The translations under genes and the position numbers were made by a program. A stretch of DNA of 64,000 nucleotides. Source: Caprella mutica. Its lineage: Eukaryota; Arthropoda; Malacostraca; Amphipoda; Caprellidae. The notes beneath the pieces are model-generated. The model saw only the letters and a list, made by a program, of their open reading frames with translations. It searched no databases and had not been told where the DNA came from. The DNA lies in assembly GCA_947561585.1 (NCBI GenBank), contig CANNZV010001170.1, positions 1-64,000 on the forward strand, given 5' to 3'. Of this stretch, positions 62,901-64,000 are shown piece after piece; positions within the stretch are counted from its first letter, which is position 1; each line of letters starts with the position of its first letter.

Positions 62901-64000
62901 ATAATCACTGTATTTGGTGTCATTGAAGGTTTTAGTTAGATATACACTGTCTAAGGGTGCAAATGTGCCATCAAATGGTAGTTTGGGTGAATGGGCTTCG
63001 TTAGATGTGTATTGAATACCGGCTACAGAATAGGACAATCTTGGGATGTTTGCTCGATAATTGAAGTGGAATATGCATTAGAAAGCGTCTCCAATCTAGT
63101 GATGCCATTTCACTGTACCTGTGATAGTGATTTCGTTATGTTAGAAATGTTCCAATACTACTATATTTACGTTAATTTTTTTTAACAAAATTGAGTTTTA
63201 ATAAATGCTTTGGTTAGGTTTTTGAATTAGAACCGCATTGTTCCATGGGTTTAAATATGTTAATTAATCTTTATGCTTCAGTTTGAGTGGAGTTTTGTCC
63301 CAATGAAAAAAATTGAATATAAACACTATCTTCGTAAAAAAGCTTCATTAAATATTTGAATAATTTAAAGACAGTCAAACAAGGCAATGTTGCTCCATGT
63401 AAACGACTAGCATCTCTTACAGCTCAATACCACCTCCTGACCCCCCTTTTTCTCCACACCATCCCCCCTGACCCCCCTTTTTCTCCACACCATCCCCCCT
63501 CACCTCCACTTTCTCTCCACACCATCCCTTCACCTCCACACCATCCCCCCTCACCTCCACATTTTCTCCACACCATCCCCCCTCACCTCCACTTTTTCTC
63601 CACACCATCCCCCCTCATCTCCACTTTTTCTCCACACCCAATCGCCTCCACATTTTCTCCACACCATCCTCCCTCACCTCCACTTTTTCTCCACACCATC
63701 CCCCCTCACCTCCACTTTCTCTCCACACCATCCCCACTCGCCTCCACATTTTCTCCAGATCATCCCCCCTCACCTCCATTTTTTCTCCACACCAAACCCC
63801 CTCACCTCCATTTTTTCTCCACACCATCCCCACTCACCTCCACTCTTTTTCAGTAGCATCATCCTGGCCAATCTCTCCCTGCAAGTAACGACTGTGACAC
63901 TGTGGGAGTAGCCATCTTTGGCCGGTGCCTCTGCGTTGCTGATGCACTTCTCCAGAGCCTTCCTAGCCTCCTCCACCAGCCCCAACTCCTGCAGAGCACT
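59820..64000 (-). CDS. TMTC2: TMTC1/2-type protein, C-terminal TPR part (5 exons, 5' end outside window)
   Basis: Exons in transcription order: 64000-63838 (partial), 62482-62280, 61236-61143, 60373-60195, 59975-59820. All junctions are GT/AG and in phase, giving about 264 residues of TPR helices. Recognisable blocks are LQELGLVEEARKALEKC, HSLLTLLGEAHLAVGDMDQA, IAYSSFLKNN, EEAEAWLRKAV, HKLLGQLLLEQNKFTEAVQM, ALKYYQLAVQLDPQ and RNLGASLHLLGRVADAKRHY, ending ALAKS. The order and spacing match the C-terminus of human TMTC2 (..LLGEAY.., ..YGKLL.., ..GQFLLEEARLIEAAEM.., ..LGAILHLNGRLQKAEANYLRAL) as I remember it. TMTC proteins are ER multi-pass proteins whose family O-mannosylates cadherins; the membrane half lies beyond the window. 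TMTC1 is not excluded. Confidence 0.85.
60195..60373 (-). CDS. TMTC2: TMTC exon (TPRs)
   Basis: The acceptor is GAATTC-free CTACTTCAG and the donor CCTCAG|GTACCC. It encodes QLLLEQNKFTEAVQMWLRA, then FNTATALRLAGNNKVAL and YYQLAVQLDPQ: two TPR motifs with the A/G-x3-W/L/Y spacing. The 5' neighbouring intron holds a minisatellite 50 bp away. Confidence 0.92.
60425..60880 (+). repeat. 33-bp minisatellite, about 13 copies
   Basis: The unit is 33 bp with GGTGTGGAAACAAGGATTAA and AAAAGCAAAGATA. It occupies most of the 769-bp TMTC intron 60374-61142; degenerate copies trail to about 61010. Since 33 is a multiple of 3, all three frames stay open on both strands. Confidence 0.95.
61143..61236 (-). 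CDS. TMTC2: TMTC exon (TPR helix)
   Basis: The acceptor is TTCTTCACCAG and the donor CTCTTAG|GTGAGA. It encodes ATSSKDIEEAEAWLRKAVSV, then TDPHPHKLL. The first half (helix A) plus the start of the next exon completes one TPR. 94 nt; phase 0 in, phase 1 out. Confidence 0.88.
61262..61432. mobile_element. MITE, ends like GAGTTATCGGACAGTTC, copy 2
   Basis: The left end (AAGTTAAGGGTTAATGGACA, ATTTTCGATTATG) and the right end (inverse of AAGTTTCTAGTTATTGGACA, with CATGATCGAATATG) match the family at 52592-52725. It starts 25 bp upstream of the acceptor of the 61143-61236 exon, inside TMTC intron 61237-62279. The rest of that intron is AT-rich with nothing recognised. Confidence 0.65.
62280..62482 (-). 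CDS. TMTC2: TMTC exon (TPRs)
   Basis: The acceptor is TTCTATCTCATTAG and the donor AATAAT|GTAAGT. It encodes DKSIEELSIAIATAPPG, HSLLTLLGEAHLAVGDMDQA, then ILAAHPHHVPTMIAYSS and FLKNN. The GEAHLAVGDMDQA block aligns with GEAYMRLSKLPEAEHWY of TMTC2. Confidence 0.93.
62483..63422. other. TMTC intron; decayed dispersed-repeat piece
   Basis: A degenerate remnant of the hydrophobic-ORF family lies near 62790-62860 (AAAATACAAGGTACTTTGAA, GCAAGTGGCTTTATAGC). The rest is AT-rich; a 64-codon frame at 62991-63185 has no support. Confidence 0.4.
63423..63836 (-). repeat. ~31-bp minisatellite copying the TMTC exon/intron junction
   Basis: On the - strand each unit reads AAAAAGTGGAGGTGAGGGG followed by GATGGTGTGGAG. 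The real exon end 63838 is AAAGAGTGGAG|GTGAGTGGGG, then the same GATGGTGTGGAG. So each of about nine downstream units reproduces the last ~10 exon bases and the donor. Units nearest 63436 and 63469 have lost the GTGAG (CTGACC on the + strand). The exon-intron junction itself is the first unit of the array. Confidence 0.92.
63838..64000 (-). CDS. TMTC2: TMTC exon (partial at window edge)
   Basis: Open from the window edge: SALQELGLVEEARKALEKC, then GYSHSVTVVTCRERLARMML and LKKSG, ending at GGAG|GTGAGT. Codon GA|T is completed by the next exon, giving KKSGDKSIEEL. The exon's 5' boundary is beyond the window. Confidence 0.88.

Noticed and set aside
1..64000. tRNA, rRNA or other structured RNA genes
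   Set aside because: I saw no cloverleaf with A and B boxes and no rRNA-like conserved segment; the many hairpins are transposon arms. A covariance-model scan would be decisive.

Overview
The window looks like an AT-rich, intron-rich animal genome, most likely an arthropod and probably an insect. The FBXL16 product closely resembles the insect orthologue as I remember it; the order cannot be told from the sequence. There is no operon, bacterial promoter or prokaryotic gene structure. Most open reading frames longer than 60 codons are translations of tandem repeats. The real genes had to be rebuilt exon by exon, checking GT/AG boundaries, codon phase and family alignment.

Three genes are supported. 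(1) TMEM68, an acyltransferase on the + strand, has seven exons from 9422 to 21301. They sum to 2181 nt and keep one frame, giving about 726 residues; the vertebrate protein is about 325. The extra length is a heptad-repeat tail encoded by an in-frame 21-bp minisatellite. (2) FBXL16, an F-box/LRR protein on the - strand, has four exons from 49949 down to 27403 (1509 nt, 502 residues) and a 20.6-kb first intron. (3) The 3' part of a TMTC1/2-type gene (ER membrane protein with TPRs) lies on the - strand from 64000 down to 59820. Five exons are visible and the gene continues beyond the right edge. TMEM68 and FBXL16 converge; FBXL16 and TMTC are in tandem. No functional link between the three is evident.

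Layout: 1-9400 is a graveyard of nested DNA transposons and MITEs (hAT, pogo-like and palindromic elements), with relics of a pogo-type and a hAT transposase. 9422-21301 is TMEM68; its first intron holds a 4.6-kb hAT-like element filled by about 127 copies of a 31-bp repeat. 21302-27400 is the convergent intergenic region. 27403-49949 is FBXL16; its first intron holds at least five large minisatellites, including a 2.4-kb array dense in AGATAA motifs. 50000-59800 is MITE-rich intergenic DNA. 59820-64000 is TMTC.

The most unusual feature is the tie between minisatellites and gene edges. The FBXL16 array repeats the final codons together with the stop codon and an overlapping AATAAA. The TMTC array repeats an exon-intron junction, giving a row of strong candidate 5' splice sites. 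The TMEM68 array extends the protein itself. A separate dispersed family, with at least seven recognisable copies, carries a conserved hydrophobic reading frame that I could not assign. Tandem repeats occupy roughly 15 kb of the 64 kb by my coordinates. All assignments are by eye; no database search was run.
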